Assembly (NCBI GenBank): GCA_018061805.1 | Contig: JAGOTL010000001.1 | Location: 50,098 to 114,097 of the forward strand | Length of the DNA: 64,000 nucleotides | Direction: 5' to 3' | DNA from: Candidatus Babeliales bacterium | GTDB taxonomy: Bacteria > Babelota > Babeliae > Babelales > Chromulinivoraceae | Shown here: piece by piece, positions 63,947 to 64,000 of the stretch | Numbering within the stretch: the first letter of the stretch is position 1 | Layout of the letters: each line of letters starts with the position of its first letter | The notes under the pieces: generated by a model | Told to the model about the DNA's origin: nothing | The model's input: the letters and a program-made list of their open reading frames with translations, nothing else | Databases searched by the model: none | Made by a program: the position numbers and the translations under genes

Positions 63947-64000
63947 ATGCAATCATTAGTTATTTGGTCTTTGAGCAATACGGTGCAGCTGCGTATTGCA
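63947..64000 (+). CDS. start of a gene cut by the window end
   Basis: An ATG preceded by TAGGG opens a frame that stays open for its 18 codons to the window edge (beginning MQSLVIWSLSNTV). Too short for any family call. Confidence 0.4.
   Translation, partial: MQSLVIWSLSNTVQLRIA

Overview
The window is a gene-dense, AT-rich bacterial segment. Its content fits an intracellular, host-dependent bacterium of the Dependentiae (TM6/Babeliae) type. That assignment is an inference from gene content: no rRNA is present to confirm it. The pointers are the very high share of short-range hypothetical proteins with signal peptides, secreted ankyrin proteins, tandem paralogues of unknown exported proteins, a scattered ATP synthase operon, a eukaryote-style deoxynucleoside kinase, BamA and other outer-membrane barrels. 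Genes use AAGG/GGAG-type ribosome sites and are often separated by bidirectional hairpin terminators.

Layout. 1-1.1 kb: MscS channel, possibly cut by the window edge. 1.1-8.0 kb (minus strand): a compact run of an outer-membrane protein, an exported protein whose core looks like the editing (CP1) domain of leucyl-tRNA synthetase, the RecD2 helicase, an exported amidase-like protein and a GerMN protein, the last four overlapping by 4-10 bases. 8.2-12.2 kb: deoxynucleoside kinase, then part of an F-type ATP synthase operon (c, two b-like, delta, alpha), without a, gamma, beta or epsilon. 12.2-14.5 kb: two related exported proteins. 14.6-19.6 kb: tRNA-Arg(TCT) followed by an accessory region holding a four-gene operon of small exported proteins (three share a C-terminal C...PxACE signature), a Hint-domain protein with a glycine/alanine-rich tail, a small membrane protein beside it, and a PhnA-like zinc ribbon protein. 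19.7-25.1 kb: exported alpha/beta hydrolase, membrane-anchored protein, methyltransferase, NlpC/P60 hydrolase, barrel protein. 25.2-39.4 kb: exported proteins, including two tandem paralogues, an exported M3 peptidase and a large ankyrin protein, plus a 44-residue exported peptide. 39.5-44.0 kb: membrane protein, NUDIX hydrolase, FAD oxidoreductase, VOC protein and small exported proteins. 44.1-46.1 kb: groES-groEL. 46.2-55.2 kb: exported and barrel proteins, an FtsH-like protease, an FtsL-like/FtsI cell-division pair and BamA. 55.3-59.3 kb: cysS, a small orphan transcript, a family of three small exported proteins with a remnant fourth copy, and thioredoxin. 59.3-64 kb: BI-1 family protein, DUF1761-like protein, a degenerate Amidase_2 protein, beta-carbonic anhydrase and two further genes.

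How the genes work together. Core functions (chaperonin, BamA, FtsI/FtsL, FtsH, CysS, thioredoxin, ATP synthase parts) are interleaved with a large exported repertoire that probably handles the envelope and the host. Two exported amidase-fold proteins have lost catalytic or zinc residues while FtsI keeps all its motifs, so part of the cell-wall machinery seems to have been repurposed. The strongest candidates for something undescribed are the exported LeuRS-editing-domain protein (5046-6299), the tRNA-adjacent exported-protein/Hint region (14.6-19.2 kb), and the small-protein family with its neighbouring orphan transcript (56.7-58.9 kb).
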